A stretch of 64,000 nt of DNA from Cheilinus undulatus (GCF_018320785.1 NC_054867.1:31127855-31191854); one strand, 5' to 3'. Counted from the first letter of the stretch, positions 12,788 to 24,967 are shown. Program-made: numbers and translations. Notes: generated by a model not told the origin, from the letters alone.

Positions 12788-13518
12788 CTCTTGATGAGTA
12801 ATGTAAAAGTACACAGAGTTCTCAAACTCAATAAATTACACAAAAATCTTGATAATTGAGTCATTTCAGCCTTCGTGATTCCCAGTGGGTGTTAAAGCAG
12901 CATCTTCAGAGTTAAAATAAGACTGGTTCTTTGCCTGTGAACTCAACTTTCATGTCATGTCAGTTTATGTTTCATCATGCCATATGAGCTGGTGCTCATA
13001 AAATATTTGTCACTTTCTGCACCAGTTTTTATGGTGCCAAGTTTGAGGCATTTCAAATGCTTTTAAAGCCCCGTGAATCGCTGAGATGTTAAGTGTTGAA
13101 ACGTTTGAATTTTTCATAGCATGTGAGAAGAGACACACCAACGACTTAAATCGTCCATCCACAGCACTTTCTTGATGTAAATATATTGTCTTGTAAAGCA
13201 AATCAATTTTATCATACACATAAACATTCTTACAAAGTGTTTCTTTTGTCATATTGACCTGTTAATTCACTCATATTTTTCTATTATTCTACTTTCTTAT
13301 TTTGAGATCCTGGTTTATAGTAGCAGGGCCCCGTTGTTGTAATTCGTCTCCAAATGTTGGACAAGATCAAAGTGTGGATATATGCAAGGGAGATATTCAA
13401 AAGAACAACTGCACAAGTTTCATGTACAAATTCAGTATTTTTTTCTTTAACTTTTGGGGCTTTGTCTGGGAAACTTTATAGAACATTTTTCTGAAATTCT
13501 CAGATATCCTCATCTGAT

Positions 13519-13692
13519 GGAGCACAGGGGGGCCTAGTGGTTTAAGGCGCGCCCCACGTACGCAGACAGCCCAGGTTCGAAACCGGCCTGAGGCCCTTTA
13601 CCGTATGTCTCTCACCCATTCTCGTCCCTGTTTCTGACTCTATCCACTATCCTCCTCTATCAAATAAAGGCACAAAAATGCCCCCCAAAAAA
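13519..13692 (+). mobile_element. tRNA-derived SINE with target-site duplication
   Basis: The head carries an A-box-like TAGTGGTTTAAGG (13535-13547) and a perfect B box GGTTCGAAACC (13574-13584), followed by a non-tRNA body ending CTCTATCAAATAAAGGCAC and a short A-rich tail. A 13-bp direct repeat, ATC(C/T)TCATCTGAT, flanks it at 13506-13518 and 13693-13705. Related copies are at 24098-24262, 32426-32570 and, as a tail only, 35984-36030. Confidence 0.85.
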
Positions 13693-16600
13693 ATCTTCAT
13701 CTGATATTCTTTTTTTCAGTAACTTTTCTTCAAAATTTTCAGGAATTTGTGGAACTCCTTGAGACATTCTCATAATAAACTCTCAGACATGTTTGCTGGA
13801 AACTGACAGAAACTTTTTAAAGTTTTCAGGAAGACTATCAAGCATCATCTGATAAATTTTGGAATTTTTCTTTTGTATATTGTGCATTTATCAGAAAAGT
13901 TTACTAGAAAGCTACTAGCTAAATTTCATGTCCCTTTACGAGCATGGCTAGTACAGACCAAGGAATAACCTTTAAAATCTAGACCAGATTCACCAGATTC
14001 TCTAAGTAGATCACTTGGAGATTACAACCAAGAAAACAATAAAAGTTGCTTCCAAATAGTAAGCTTTCCTTCACGTTTGTCCATAAAAAGCTGCAATGCT
14101 GTTTTGATATTTGCACACAAAAGTGCCATCTGTTTTCACATATGCATGTTCATTATGTGAATTATTTATGATTTTTCTAAAAATATCCAGATCTTTATGA
14201 TGGAAATTGAGGTCTGTACACTCTGAGTACCCCTCTAGGAGCATGACTTAATAAGAAAACTGACAAATCACACTAAATCCACATGAATTCCTGCACATTT
14301 AAAAGAATCAGTTTGAAAAGTTTGGCAGAATATTCAAGATTCCCTTGTGAAGTGTATGAATGTGACTGTGTGAATAGTAAGGTTTATTACACTAGTGTAG
14401 CTGCAGATCTGCTTCCTCTGTGTGAATCAGTGCAGCTGAGGCCCAGTCCTAACTTTTTTACTGTGTGTGCTCCATTTCCTCTCCCCAGAGCCCTGAGGGA
14501 TGTCACTAAACTCTGGATCACAGCACTGCATTGAGGCAGCTGAGCAGCACGCTGCACTTGTGCCTCCTCTCAGTTACCTGCTTTACTCACACTCTCCTGG
14601 GACGAGAGTGAGAGAAAGACTCGGTGACGTGACCCACATTCTTTTACTGCACAGAGAAAGACAGAGGTGGAGAGAGGGGAGCAGCAGAGTGAGAGGTGGA
14701 GCATGGACAAAACAGATGGTTAAAGCTCTAAGGATGTTATCTACAGTTATTATGATACTGGAACTAGAAACTTTGATATTCTATTAAAACCCAAACAATA
14801 TCAATATTGGCCAATTTGGACACCATAGAAACAAAGAAAGATGCCTTTTGCAAAGTATTTCACTTTTAAACTGTCAATCAATGCCCAAACACTGCTGTGC
14901 AAGAGTATGCTGGAATTTTAGCTTTTTCTTTCTGTCCTGTCTTATGAAACATACTGGGTGTTCAAAATTGCATTCTTCTGTTAGTATACTTTATTACAGT
15001 ATACTTTCATGAAGTACACAGCACTGAATCACAGCAGGGTAGTGTTGTCCCAAATTGCAAACTGCTGTTTTGCACTTACAGGAAGTAACGCCAGTGTTCT
15101 GCCAGATTTTGCTTCCTATCGACTACCCTAACCCTTATGGGCGTCACGCTGATGGCGTAGGGCGCATGTGCAGAACCATAAAGTAGCAATTTTTGATGGG
15201 TAGCAAAAAATGACAGAACACCAGTGTAACTGCCACGGTTTTCTTCTTCTTTTTCTTTTTTTTAACAGCAAATTGCAAACAGAATGTTGAAATTTAACGA
15301 CTATTATTACTCACTATCAGATTACTGAATATAACCATTATTCCCTTAAAGAAGATAAACTTATTTGGCCTCAAATGCCTTTTGCTTGATTAAAATCTGC
15401 AGCAATTGGAATAGCTTTCTTGTGCCTTCCTCACAATACCTCCTTATTTAAACTTCCATCTTTGTCCAAATACAGGAACCACTGAGAGCTCATTACTAAT
15501 AGTGACAAGGAGACAGCTCCTCTACACAGAGTCTAAACCCCCTCTGGTTCCCTCACGTTGTACCAGCATCACCAGTCAATCATCAGTCTCCAACATCTAC
15601 AAAACCTGGCCCTGTCTTAACTCCTTTGGTTTCCATGTCATCACCAGCTCACACCAGCCAGTCATTCGTCTCATACAATCATTCAACCTAAATAGACTTC
15701 ACCACCTTGAGTCTCAAGTTTTTTACATCGTACCAGCACTTTACAATCTTCCATCATCTTTCCATCAAGTTTTACTGTCATCCCCTCGACCTCTAGCCTC
15801 ATTCCTTCAGCCCTCTGTCTCATGACCCTTATTCTCTACCCATTCCCCTAACCCTTACTCCCCCATCTCTCCAATTTTATCTTCATCACTAACAGCAACC
15901 TCAGCTAAATCCATTCCTATACTAAAATGGTCTGCGTTACATCAACAGATGTAACTTACTCAATGGTGTGTATTTTTCAAGACAATGGGTCATTAAAAAA
16001 CAGACATTAGATTCTTACATTAGAACAGACATTGACATACTGCCCAAAAAAGTATCTAGTGATAGTAGATGTGTTTTGCAAGTAGCATAGTCCTGTACAC
16101 ATTGGGTGTTTTACAAAAAAGAAAAAAAAACAGAGAGGTTCAGGGACAATACTATCAGCCTTTCAGTTTCACAATTTTGCATAGAGGGAATCTAGACAAC
16201 AATCTAGAGCACAATGAGATTTGTTTAATTTCTTCCATGACAAGAAGGCTAAAACAATCTCAGGATTTATCAATAATCCAAACAAGGAAAGCCTATCAAA
16301 AGTCAACAAGTAGTTGAATCTGTAACACTGAAACATGAGGCAAAAATTCCAACATGTGATGATTTGCTCTATTTTGAATTGCAGTAAATTAATTACTTGT
16401 GGCTATTGATCATTAGTGGAGCAATCCAGATATTTAAAGAGTTCACTTGGACACTGAGAACCTGAGATTTGCTTTTTAAAAAACATTTTCTATTCAATAA
16501 TAAATCCATTGGTTAATGTTTTCCATGCTTTGAAAGCTGAAGGCAGCATATTTAAGGAAACTATTCTACTATTTTGCTATCACATTAAGCAGCATATGAA

Positions 16601-16902
16601 TATGGTATTTCTCATGTAGATTCTTTCAATTCAACTGAAAATGTTTACCCAAAGTTCAGTGCGACACAGGGCAGTGCTACTTCTCTGCAGAGAGCTGGAG
16701 AGCATGACACATTTTGTCATATTTTAGATTTGGCTGATGTTTGGTCAGTATCACCAGTCTGTCTGTCTTTCTCTGTTAAAACTCCACACTCTGTGCTTCA
16801 CATGTTTTCTGACATTTAATATTTGCCACTTAAACTATTGCATTAATTTAAAAGAAAATCCATACAGGGCAGACAATCAGCTTCTGGAAACTAGGGTTGA
16901 TT

Positions 16903-17308
16903 TACCTGACAAGCCAGATAGCCCCTATCCATTGCATAGGATATATTTCACATCCATCAGGGCAACCATCCATAGCCTGTGTTTGGCAGAACCTTTGAAA
17001 AAAATCATTGTTCAGCCAAGACAAGCTTTCAGTGTGGTTCTTTGCTCTCCTTTTAATAAATGTCCAGCTCTGATAAAAACTACCACTCTCGCTACATCTG
17101 AGCTAATCACCTCACCGGCAGCCATTGTTCATCGGTTTGCAGTACAACTTAGCCCCACCCGTAGCTTACACCTCAATCCCCTCAAATGACACTGATTGGT
17201 TAAGTCATTCTCAGACCAGACACTGTTGTTTTGGATCAGAGCTTTGCAAGGTCAATCTACCTGATGACAGACATGGATTCTGGCCAATCTATCAGCTTTG
17301 CAAGGTTA
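16903..17308. mobile_element. TIR repeat carrying a 37-aa helicase-like ORF, copy 1
   Basis: The ends are TTACCTGACAAGCCAGATA on the left and, reverse-complemented, TAACCTTGCAAAGCTGATA on the right. On the minus strand, 17125-17012 reads as a short ORF starting MAAGEV and containing LKGEQRTTLKACL before a stop. The copy at 18539-19096 carries the corresponding ORF. The LK-x-EQRT stretch resembles the motif 0 region of RecQ-like helicases that precedes Walker A, but nothing beyond it is present. A second internal AGCTTTGCAAGGT copy of the terminus lies near 17242. Confidence 0.55.
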
Positions 17309-17820
17309 CGTTTTTATAGCACAGCGACAAAAATGTCAGTTTCTAGCTCCAGTATTTGGGCAATTTTTTGTTTTTAATGACCAAAAGTTGCAAGCAAACT
17401 CCTGCACACTGTCAAAAAACAATATCTGTCCAACTGAGACAGAGGTTAGCTTGCAATTTTTAATGAATTCAGTCCTCTCCAATGCACCCATGGCATAAAT
17501 TCAAAAGCTTTTGTACTTTCTGACTACTCTGAGTAATAAATTAGGAGTCTTTATATAGTTTTTAATCATGTTCAAAAAGATATTGAATATTTTCACAACC
17601 TTAATGTCAAGAATCCACCGCGTCAACAGACTGTTTTAAGAGTTTAAACCTGAAAGTATGAAAACAGAGGAATAAAAACTCAACCCTCCATTTGAGGACA
17701 TGAGGACAAAGGATAGAGAAAAGCATGGCCGAATTTGTAATTATTTTAATGTTATGAGCATAATAATAATTTTTTGACTAAATTAATCTTAAATGACAAA
17801 TTTAAAATAGATTTCTACAG

Positions 17821-18436
17821 ATGGAAGAAACTCTGCATACAACAACTGTGGCTTCCCATTCAAAGCTTTATGGAAGGTGGGTAAAGAGAAAGCCACTGTT
17901 GAAGAAAACTCAGATTAAATCTGGTCTAGAGTTCACCAAAAGGCATTTGGGAGACTCCATGGTTAAGTGGAATAAAGCTCTTTGGTCTTATGAGACCAAA
18001 ATGGTGCTTTTTGGCCATCAGACAAGACGCTAATATTTGGTGGACACCAAACACTGCATATCACCACAAACACACCATCCCCACTGTGAAGCATGGTGGT
18101 GGCAGTATCATGCTGTGGGGATGCTTCTCAGCAGCCAGCCCTGGAAGGCTTGTAAAGGTAGAGGGTAAAATGAATGTGGCAAAAAAAAGGAAAATCATGG
18201 AGAACAACCTTATTCAGTCTGCAAGAGAACTCCAGCTTGGGATCAGATTTATTTTCCAGCAAGAGGATGACCCAAGGCATACAGACAGAAATGGTTTAAA
18301 GACAACAAGGTGAATGGAGTCAAAGGCCAGACCTCAATCCAATTTATTGTATTTTTGTAGTCAAAAAGGCCAAACTACATTACATGGATAAAAGGATAAA
18401 ACATCCAAGGGGTGACTTATTTTCATAGGCACTGTA
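17821..18436 (+). pseudogene. Tc1-like transposase relic
   Basis: Two overlapping plus-strand frames (17821-18033, then 17990-18313) together cover the middle and C-terminal parts of a Tc1/mariner-type transposase. Recognisable pieces are VKWNKALWSYETKMVLFG and HHKHTIPTVKHGGGSIMLWG, the conserved HGGGSxMxWG region before the second catalytic Asp. A frameshift near 18030 and later stop codons show that it is dead. The right end, AAGGGGTGACTTATTTTCATAGGCACTGTA-like at about 18408-18436, resembles a Tc1 terminal repeat. I did not find its left partner. Confidence 0.85.
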
Positions 18437-18538
18437 TGTATGCACCTATTAAGGCCAGCAAAACTTAGGACACTTTTAATACCACATAATTTAAATCATA
18501 AAATTCTCCATCAATTTATTAAAAGATAGTATAAAAAG

Positions 18539-19096
18539 TTAACCTGACACACCATATGGATTTGTTTCACACATCCATCTGGAAAACCTTCAATACTAAG
18601 CGTTTGGGAAACGGCAGAGGATTTGAAAGAAACTCGAAGTGTGATTGGATGAACGTTCTGTCTGTCAAATCTTTACGGGCCAATTAGAGCAACAAAATAC
18701 ATGACGTAGCCGCTATCGAGGTGCGCTTGTCCAGCTACAGAGGAATAACAAGAACCGTGGCAACAGACATGTCAGTGCACGACTTTTGTCATTTTTGAAA
18801 AGAAAACAACTCACTGCTGTTCTTTGTTCCTCTTTTAACGAAGAAATGTCGTCAAGTTCTGATAAAACTGGCACTTTAGCAGCATCCACGCTAAGCTCTT
18901 CCGCCATAATTGCACTGGCCTCTTGTTGCTGCTTGCATATGTCACGACTCTGCCGCGCCTGAAAGTACTGCCCCTCGTCACTGATTGATCCTGTCACTTT
19001 CTAACCAGGCCCAAACGATTCAGATGAGAGCTTTGCAAGATGGATTCACCAGTGAAAAATAAGTAAACGGCATATCCATCTGCTTTGCAAGATTAA
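18539..19096. mobile_element. TIR repeat carrying a helicase-like ORF, copy 2
   Basis: The left terminus is TTAACCTGACACACCATATG. The right terminus reverse-complemented is TTAATCTTGCAAAGCAGATG, so the TIRs are imperfect. A minus-strand ORF with ATG at 18907-18905 reads MAEELSVDAAKVPVLSELDD followed by ISSLKEEQRTAVSCFLFKND, parallel to the ORF of copy 1 at 17125-17012. The same LK-x-EQRT motif suggests captured or ancestral helicase coding sequence. It is not an intact gene. Confidence 0.55.
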
Positions 19097-19339
19097 TAAA
19101 AAGAACCAATGTTTCAAAAGTATATAAGAAGACAGGTGCTTACACGAGAAACAAATACACTAACATGGTCTAAATTTCACGAATGAAAACTAAAAAATTG
19201 CCAATATGGGGAAGCCTGACTACTATTTCATTGTCATGGTATCAAAACAGGTATCAGTTCATTTTTACTAGTATCACATCAAGGTTCAAAATGTTGTGTT
19301 TACAGTTGTATGTATGAAGTGGTATGCATGAATGAATGA

Positions 19340-19340
<1 letters not shown>

Positions 19341-19387
<47 letters not shown>
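19341..19387. repeat. (TCTA)n microsatellite
   Basis: About 12 uninterrupted TCTA units follow three GAAT-like units. Confidence 0.95.
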
Positions 19388-20674
19388 GCAGAGAAGCAGA
19401 CAGAGTCAGTACAGTAGGGGCGGGAGGGAGAAGGGCGAGAAGAATAAATCCTGGCTGCTGCAGTATTAATTCTTAATTGGAATGAGATGCTGTTCTTCAG
19501 TGTAGCGATTCTGCTTCATTTAGCTTACATGAAGAGACCCAGGGCAGAGGGCTGTGTGTTTCAGAGCACTCAGCAGAAAAATAAGAGGAAATAAAGGAGG
19601 AGGAGGAGGAGGCAGCAGCTATACCCTACTTGAAATAACCCAATTCATCATAAAACACACACAAACATGCACACTTGCACCCCCTCCTGATTTATAGACC
19701 CTCTCCCTAATTGGTAAATACACCTCGACTCTCCAGTTGTGATTGGACAGAAATCCCTCACTGTGTGCCCCAAAGATGAGTGGACCATCTGGCCTGTTCC
19801 TCCCTATAGAGCCGCCTGATCACAGAGCCTAGAAACGGGCCCAGTCCACTGGAGTCTCCAGTTAAGTGCCAGCTGTACTTAACAGTCACAGGTTAAAGGT
19901 CAGGAATTAAACAACTATGCACAGGATATAAATGAACAGAAAATGCCCTCTCTTTTTGTTCTGCCTTGCAGGACTTTAATCCCACATTTCTTCTTCTATG
20001 CAGCACAGCCCTTCTCTCTGAGTGTGACTAAACATGCAGGGATCTTTTCAAGAGGTTGCAAGACTAAAGGAATATTTCTGAAGCCTGCATGGAAACATCT
20101 AGAGCAAGAAGAGCACAAACACAAGGCTTTACAAATGCACAGACTTGATGCTGCCTGTCACCTGCAACTTCACTAACTGTGCTTTGGAGTAGAAGTGTCA
20201 CAGTGAAACTTCTCTCTCAGCACACTTGACATCCAAACTGGAGCAGAATTATTGAAGCTGATTCCTCCTTGATGTAAATAAAATTGGCACTACAGAAGAA
20301 GACACTTGGTTTGCATTGCTCAGTAAGTAAAAAAAACTCATAAAGAGGCTACATTGTTTTTCAAAGCTACAGATCTGATCTGATATAAAGGGTAGCTTTA
20401 ATATGAAGAGCTCTTTTTAGTGAAATGTGATGTATATAAAATGCACAGCTCTCTTATTCATGCCCAGTCATACTGTGGACTACACCTTACAGAGCACTGA
20501 GCTTTAAATACCCAGCCTTTACATTGAAACGATCGCCAACACAGAAATTACATAAGAGCAGCAAATCAACCAGAATGATTAAAGTATCTATGAAAGCAAG
20601 GCTGATTGGACAAGTCTAAACTTATTTCCCATCAGAGCCCCGCTAAGCCTTCAATCAGAGCAGCCTTTACTTAC

Positions 20675-20790
20675 GTGTATTGCTGCGGGAACGTGAGACC
20701 CTCCGCTCCAGGCCACGATGCGCTGAAAATCAAGATAATCTGGATAGATACCAAGCAGACGATGCTGCAAGAGCTTCTTCCTATCGCCAT
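20675..20790 (-). CDS. cacna2d2: cacna2d2 coding exon 1 (signal peptide)
   Basis: ATG at 20790-20788 opens 38 codons plus two bases before the donor GTAAGT. The peptide begins MAIGRSSCSIVCLVSIQIIL, a short basic start followed by a hydrophobic core (about residues 9-24), i.e. a cleavable signal peptide. It ends GLTFPQQYT at the splice junction. Mammalian CACNA2D2 has the matching FPQQ(H/Y)T motif after its signal peptide, directly before HWARR, and the phase joins exon 2 exactly. An upstream ATG at 20797 is out of frame and in weak context. The mature protein starts near Glu30, is extracellular and modulates voltage-gated calcium channels. Only 66 residues of the protein are in this window. 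Confidence 0.9.
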
Positions 20791-21200
20791 TTTCCATTAA
20801 CAATTCTCGTCACGGGCTTTTTTTCAGTGCGTGAATGAAGCGCTCCGGACTATCTCCGGGGCATAAACAGATACCGAGCTGATAGAGTAGACGTCCGGGC
20901 TCAGTTCCCCGACGAGTTCATGTCGGTTATCTGCTGTCAAGTGTACGCGGAGGAGGCAGGCATTGGCCGTGAAGGCATCGCGGACGGTGGGAGATGCACT
21001 AATGCAGCTGCCAAGACACTGCAGAGTCTCTCCTCCTGCTCCCACATACACCACCAACAACACCAACACCGACACCACCACCACACAGCCCGGCGCGCGC
21101 ACTCTCTCTCTTTCTCATCAGCAGCGCGTGGAGCAAGGCGCGTTCACGCTCACCAGGCAACAGAGTAGCAGAGGGAATCTAGAATCTAGTTTTTCGTTCT
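20791..21200 (-). promoter_or_regulatory. cacna2d2: cacna2d2 5'UTR and probable core promoter
   Basis: This stretch directly upstream of the start codon is clearly richer in G+C and CpG than its surroundings (for example CGGCGCGCGCAC at about 21090 and GTACGCGGAGG at about 20943). It also has a CACCAC/CAACAC-rich tract at 21049-21083. No TATA box is evident. The transcription start cannot be placed from sequence alone. Confidence 0.5.
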
Positions 21201-21389
21201 TTATCTCTATCTGCAGGGCCACGTGGGATTAGCCATCCACATAAATCTTGTGTTCCAAACGTTAAGGAGGAAACCGTCTTAACTACTGGAAGGTGCAGCC
21301 AATATTACATTAAAGTGCAGCTGATGCATTACAGTTATCAGGCCTCCAGTAGAGACGGACTTTCCCCTTAGGCAAAGTGGAGCACATAC

Positions 21390-22111
21390 TTAAAGTACCT
21401 GTAAAGTGATTCAAAAATCTTTAATTTAGGTTTGTTGTATGACAGACTTCTATGTTAGGAACCACTAGGACAAATTTCAGTCATGAGAAACATCTCTAAG
21501 TTTATAGGAGTAAGCTTCAAAATCATGAAAAATGAGGCAGGAAAACTGCTCGAGGATGGTGTGGGCATGTCAGTTGAATAGCTAAAGCCACACCCACTCA
21601 CAAGAAACACAATCCTTTCCAATTGAAAAAAAATTCCTGATCAGAACACAGCTGCCTGGCTCTGCGCAAGAGCAGAGAGGCAGAAGTTTGGTGTTAAATT
21701 TACTGTTTTCTAGAACAAATCTCACTGTTATGATACTCATAATGACCCATAAGTCACCATGGCTGATAGATTTGGAAAATTAACCTCACAATAAAGAAAA
21801 ACACAGCATGTAGCTGGCTGTTAACTTTCAATGAAGACAGTGACATCAGCAACTGAGATGAACTAGTCGGTGACTTTATATTGCAGCTTTAGGGGCGGGG
21901 TAATTCCACATCAATATTGGTGATGTCATTGGTTCATATAGTTACCCTGTAAAAAAAAAACAAGCCAAGAAAGAGGTGAAGTTTTCTAACAGTCTAAAAA
22001 AAAAAAACTGTCAAACATAGATCTCAGTGTATTCACACATGTGGAACCCTATTCCAACATATCAAGTGCTATAAGACACACAATTTTGATTTCACTTTAC
22101 AGGGACTTTAA
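21390..22111. mobile_element. TTAA-flanked MITE
   Basis: The left end is TTAAAGTACCTGTAAAGTGA. The right end reverse-complemented is TTAAAGTCCCTGTAAAGTGA, so 19 of 20 positions match. TTAA at both termini fits a piggyBac-like target duplication. The 722 bp encode no protein. Its overall design resembles the element at 1714-2357. Confidence 0.8.
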
Positions 22112-22264
22112 TTTTAAGTCTTTCTCTTGCATCAGACAGTATTCTTGGAATTTTATTAGTTAAAGCAGCTAATCAGCTGAATCATTGCCTCCCACAGCCA
22201 ATAAAAGCTTCTTCTTACAACACAGCAGTGCACTTAAATATCCCTGCTTGCATTAATGCTCATG

Positions 22265-22345
22265 CACCATGCTGCTGCTGCACCTGGTAAAACTTAACCT
22301 CCTCCACTCCAGCCTCCTCCTTTAAAGCACAAACCCAACTCTGTT
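22265..22345. repeat. Partial copy of the repeat at 24735-24835
   Basis: CTGCTGCTGCACCTGGTAAA is followed by ACTTAACCTCCTCCACTCC and AGCCTCCTCCTTTAAAGCA. This matches, with few differences, the block at about 24748-24805. Confidence 0.6.
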
Positions 22346-24097
22346 CTTTTGAACAGAGCCTTCTCCTCCAAGTAAAACTGTGCATCCATTTTGAAATAAA
22401 ACGTTTAAATGAGTGCTTTTTGGTCATGTTATAGTGGCATAAAAGCCAACTTTAAAAGATCAAATTTAAATAAAATGTAAATATATCTGTAAATTATGGA
22501 CCTTTTATTTTTAGATTTGGGAAAACACCAAATAAGATCAATTGTGATTTGCTGTGTTATTTTAACAAATATTTTAAATTAAATATACAAATTTCTGGTC
22601 AAACACATTTATTTGGACACATTTTGAGAGGTTTTGGTTTGTAAAACATGACCCAAAAAAGAAAAAAAAAAATCCAAAATGGCAAAAAGGTCTTTTTTTT
22701 CTTGAAGTAAATTGTCATTTGTTATTGAAATGAACATTCAAACTTAGTAATCCATTGCTCTGATGTCATTTCGATACCAGATTTTCTAAAACATAGTTAA
22801 ACGGTTATTTTTAGTTGGTTTCACATAAAGTTACAATTAGGACTTTCTTTGATAAATAAAAACTTAAAAGGGGGGAGAACAATGGATGTGGAGGGCCCCA
22901 AAATTGCTAAATCAGCCACTGGCTTCCAGCCAATGGGGACTGTTGAATTCACCTGCTTTTGTCAGTGTAATAGATAAAGTGGTCATGCGTCTGCATATGA
23001 TTGACTCTGATCAATCCATAGGCTTAATTATAATACATGATCTAATTCAAACAGCCTTTTAACCTTACACAAAGAAGGTTTTTATAGTGAGGGACCCTTG
23101 CCATATGTCAGAAGTCAGACATTAAAGGCCTTATGTGGGCCAGAGCCTCTGTTTGAAGTCTCTGCTTTGACTTCTGCTTGAACGTCACAGAGCTCAAAGG
23201 AGTTCCTGCCAATCAAATGCGCTCCAATCCAGTACGTCATTTTATTTATACCCATTCTCTCTTTTAATGCTACTGTTGTTGTAACTTTTGATATTTAAAG
23301 AAAATGGCATTTACAACAGTTTCACAGCACAAAAGCACTGCATTAGGAAATATCTTGAGCATGTTTTAATTTCTATTGTGTGCTGCTGTGGTATTTTGCT
23401 CCTCTTCTCATCACTGAAGAGTGTCAGTGTGCATTTTGCTGTTGTAGGAAGATTTGGACAGGAGCCAGACGCCCTTTCCTCATCTCCACTGCGAACAAAA
23501 TACCCGAAGTAGCACTCCTGCAGAATAACTGAGAAGCAGCAAAACTATAAATGATGCAACCGTTCATGAATGCAACTCAAGAAGCACTTTTTTTTTTTTA
23601 ATTCTGCACAATGGAAAAACTGTTCAGACTGAGCAATGACCCCGGGTCACAAATTTCCCTAGTTCAAAACAAGTCTAGAAAGCCTCAAAAATGTGTGAAT
23701 GAAGTGAAAGACATGGGGGCTCTCACTGAAGACTTTCAAAGTTAAATAAGGGGAGTAGGAAACTGCCCTGGAGCTCCACAGTTCAAAGGAAACCAGACGT
23801 CTCAAGTCCACAGTATAATTAGATTAGCTCTAATTTGCACAACTGTCATTACCAGTCCTACTTCATGAATCAGAGCAACATTAATTAAGCTAAAACCAAA
23901 CTGGATGGATACCAGGTATCCATCTATTTCAATGGCTTTGTAAACATCTGTTTTTAAAAGTGTTACATAAAGTCATACAGTCATCCTATTTATAGGCCCT
24001 ATCAATTTTAGAACCCCCCTTGGACAAAGCAGCACATCTTACCTTTTTTTGTCCTGTGCATGTGTAAGGAGTGCTTTTTGAAGATTTAATTTCTGGG

Positions 24098-24262
24098 CTT
24101 GTATGCCTTTATTTAGATAGGATTGTAGCTAGAGTCAGAAACTGTGGTGAAATATAGTGGGGAATGACAGGCAGGAAGGGGCTACTGGCCAGATTTGAAC
24201 CTATTTTTGAGGACAACAACCTCTGTACATGCGGTGCACAGACATAACTAGGCTATTAGCAC
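24098..24262 (-). mobile_element. tRNA-derived SINE copy, minus orientation
   Basis: Read on the plus strand it runs TGCCTTTATTTAGATAGGA, then GAGTCAGAAAC, then GGGAATGACAGGCAGGAAGG, then AGATTTGAACC (24191-24201), which is a B box on the minus strand (GGTTCAAATCT). It is the same family as 13519-13692 and 32426-32570. Confidence 0.65.
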
Positions 24263-24544
24263 ACTGGCACATACATTTTAATAAGAAAACCTTGCCTTGC
24301 TTTCTTTCACAGTCAGCTGTAAACTGTAAACCATGATCAGTAAATATCAAAGGAAACTGATTACCTAAAAAAATAAGAGATACTCAGGAAAAATAGTGTT
24401 TGTTAAGTAGCAGGTACTTAGCCATAGATCAACTCAGTTTCACACATTTATGTTAGTTTAACTTAACTTTTTACATTTAACTCAGCTGTGGGAATGTTCC
24501 TATACTTCAAAATTCTGTTTAAATCCAACTCATTACAACATGTT

Positions 24545-24835
24545 AACATACTTTCCTTTAAGCTACTTTTTTTTTTCATCCAGTGCAATTTTCACTTTTA
24601 TTTCATTTTGAATATTCCTGTCACTCAAGTTAGGCTAACCATAATGAGCTCAAGTAATGACTGAAAGCTGCACTCTGAACCAGGAAGTGATTGTACATGG
24701 TGATCTGCACACCACAGGTCCTTCTTAAAATCCAGCATCCTTCCTCTGCTGCTGCTTGTCGACAAAACTTAACCCCCTCCACCCCAGCCTCCTCCTTTAT
24801 AGCATAAACTTGTTGCACCCCCATTCAGATTTGTG
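24545..24835. repeat. Diverged local duplication, unit 1
   Basis: A block from AGCTAC.TTTTT through CTGAAAGCTGCACTCTGAAC, CAGGAAGTGATTGTACATGG and TGATCTGCACACCA to CTTCCTCTG is repeated about 420 bp further right (24968-25152). The tail of unit 1 (24735-24835) also matches 22265-22345. No coding content is seen. Confidence 0.75.
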
Positions 24836-24967
24836 CTACTATGGATTAATTGATTTTAAGTTTATTGTTTTATTGCATTTAATATGAATTGTCATAAATG
24901 TATCTATCCATATGTGTATTCTAGCCCCCATATGGATAGACCAACATGTCAACTTGCTTTTCTTAAA

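Larger units (their letters stand above)
3822..20674 (-). other. cacna2d2: cacna2d2 intron 1 (16.9 kb), repeat-rich
   Basis: This spans from the donor GTAAGT (20674-20669) to the exon 2 acceptor. I found no further exon in it. It holds a tRNA-derived SINE (4332-4460), a LINE reverse-transcriptase fragment (7858-8385), hAT-like elements (8386-8614, 10360-10913, 11537-11985), a repeat also found in an acy1 intron (11090-11515), a SINE with target duplication (13519-13692), two TIR repeats with a helicase-like ORF (16903-17308, 18539-19096), a Tc1 relic (17821-18436) and a tetranucleotide microsatellite (19341-19387). A slightly GC-richer, CpG-containing patch at about 14480-14720 includes a TGACGT motif and could be regulatory. 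The remaining stretches look like unremarkable AT-rich intron. Confidence 0.8.

Noticed and set aside
16737-17189. 150-codon plus-strand open frame
   Set aside because: It runs opposite to the helicase-like ORF inside a transposable repeat and starts in unrelated sequence; it is a shadow frame.
20795-20797. Upstream ATG as the cacna2d2 start
   Set aside because: It is out of frame with the signal peptide. The ATG at 20790 gives the expected protein.
20824-21102. 92-codon minus-strand frame in the cacna2d2 5'UTR with a valine-rich, signal-peptide-like start
   Set aside because: It begins with GTG, not ATG, and the hydrophobic run comes from a GTG/GTT-rich repeat tract. Nothing resembles a known protein.
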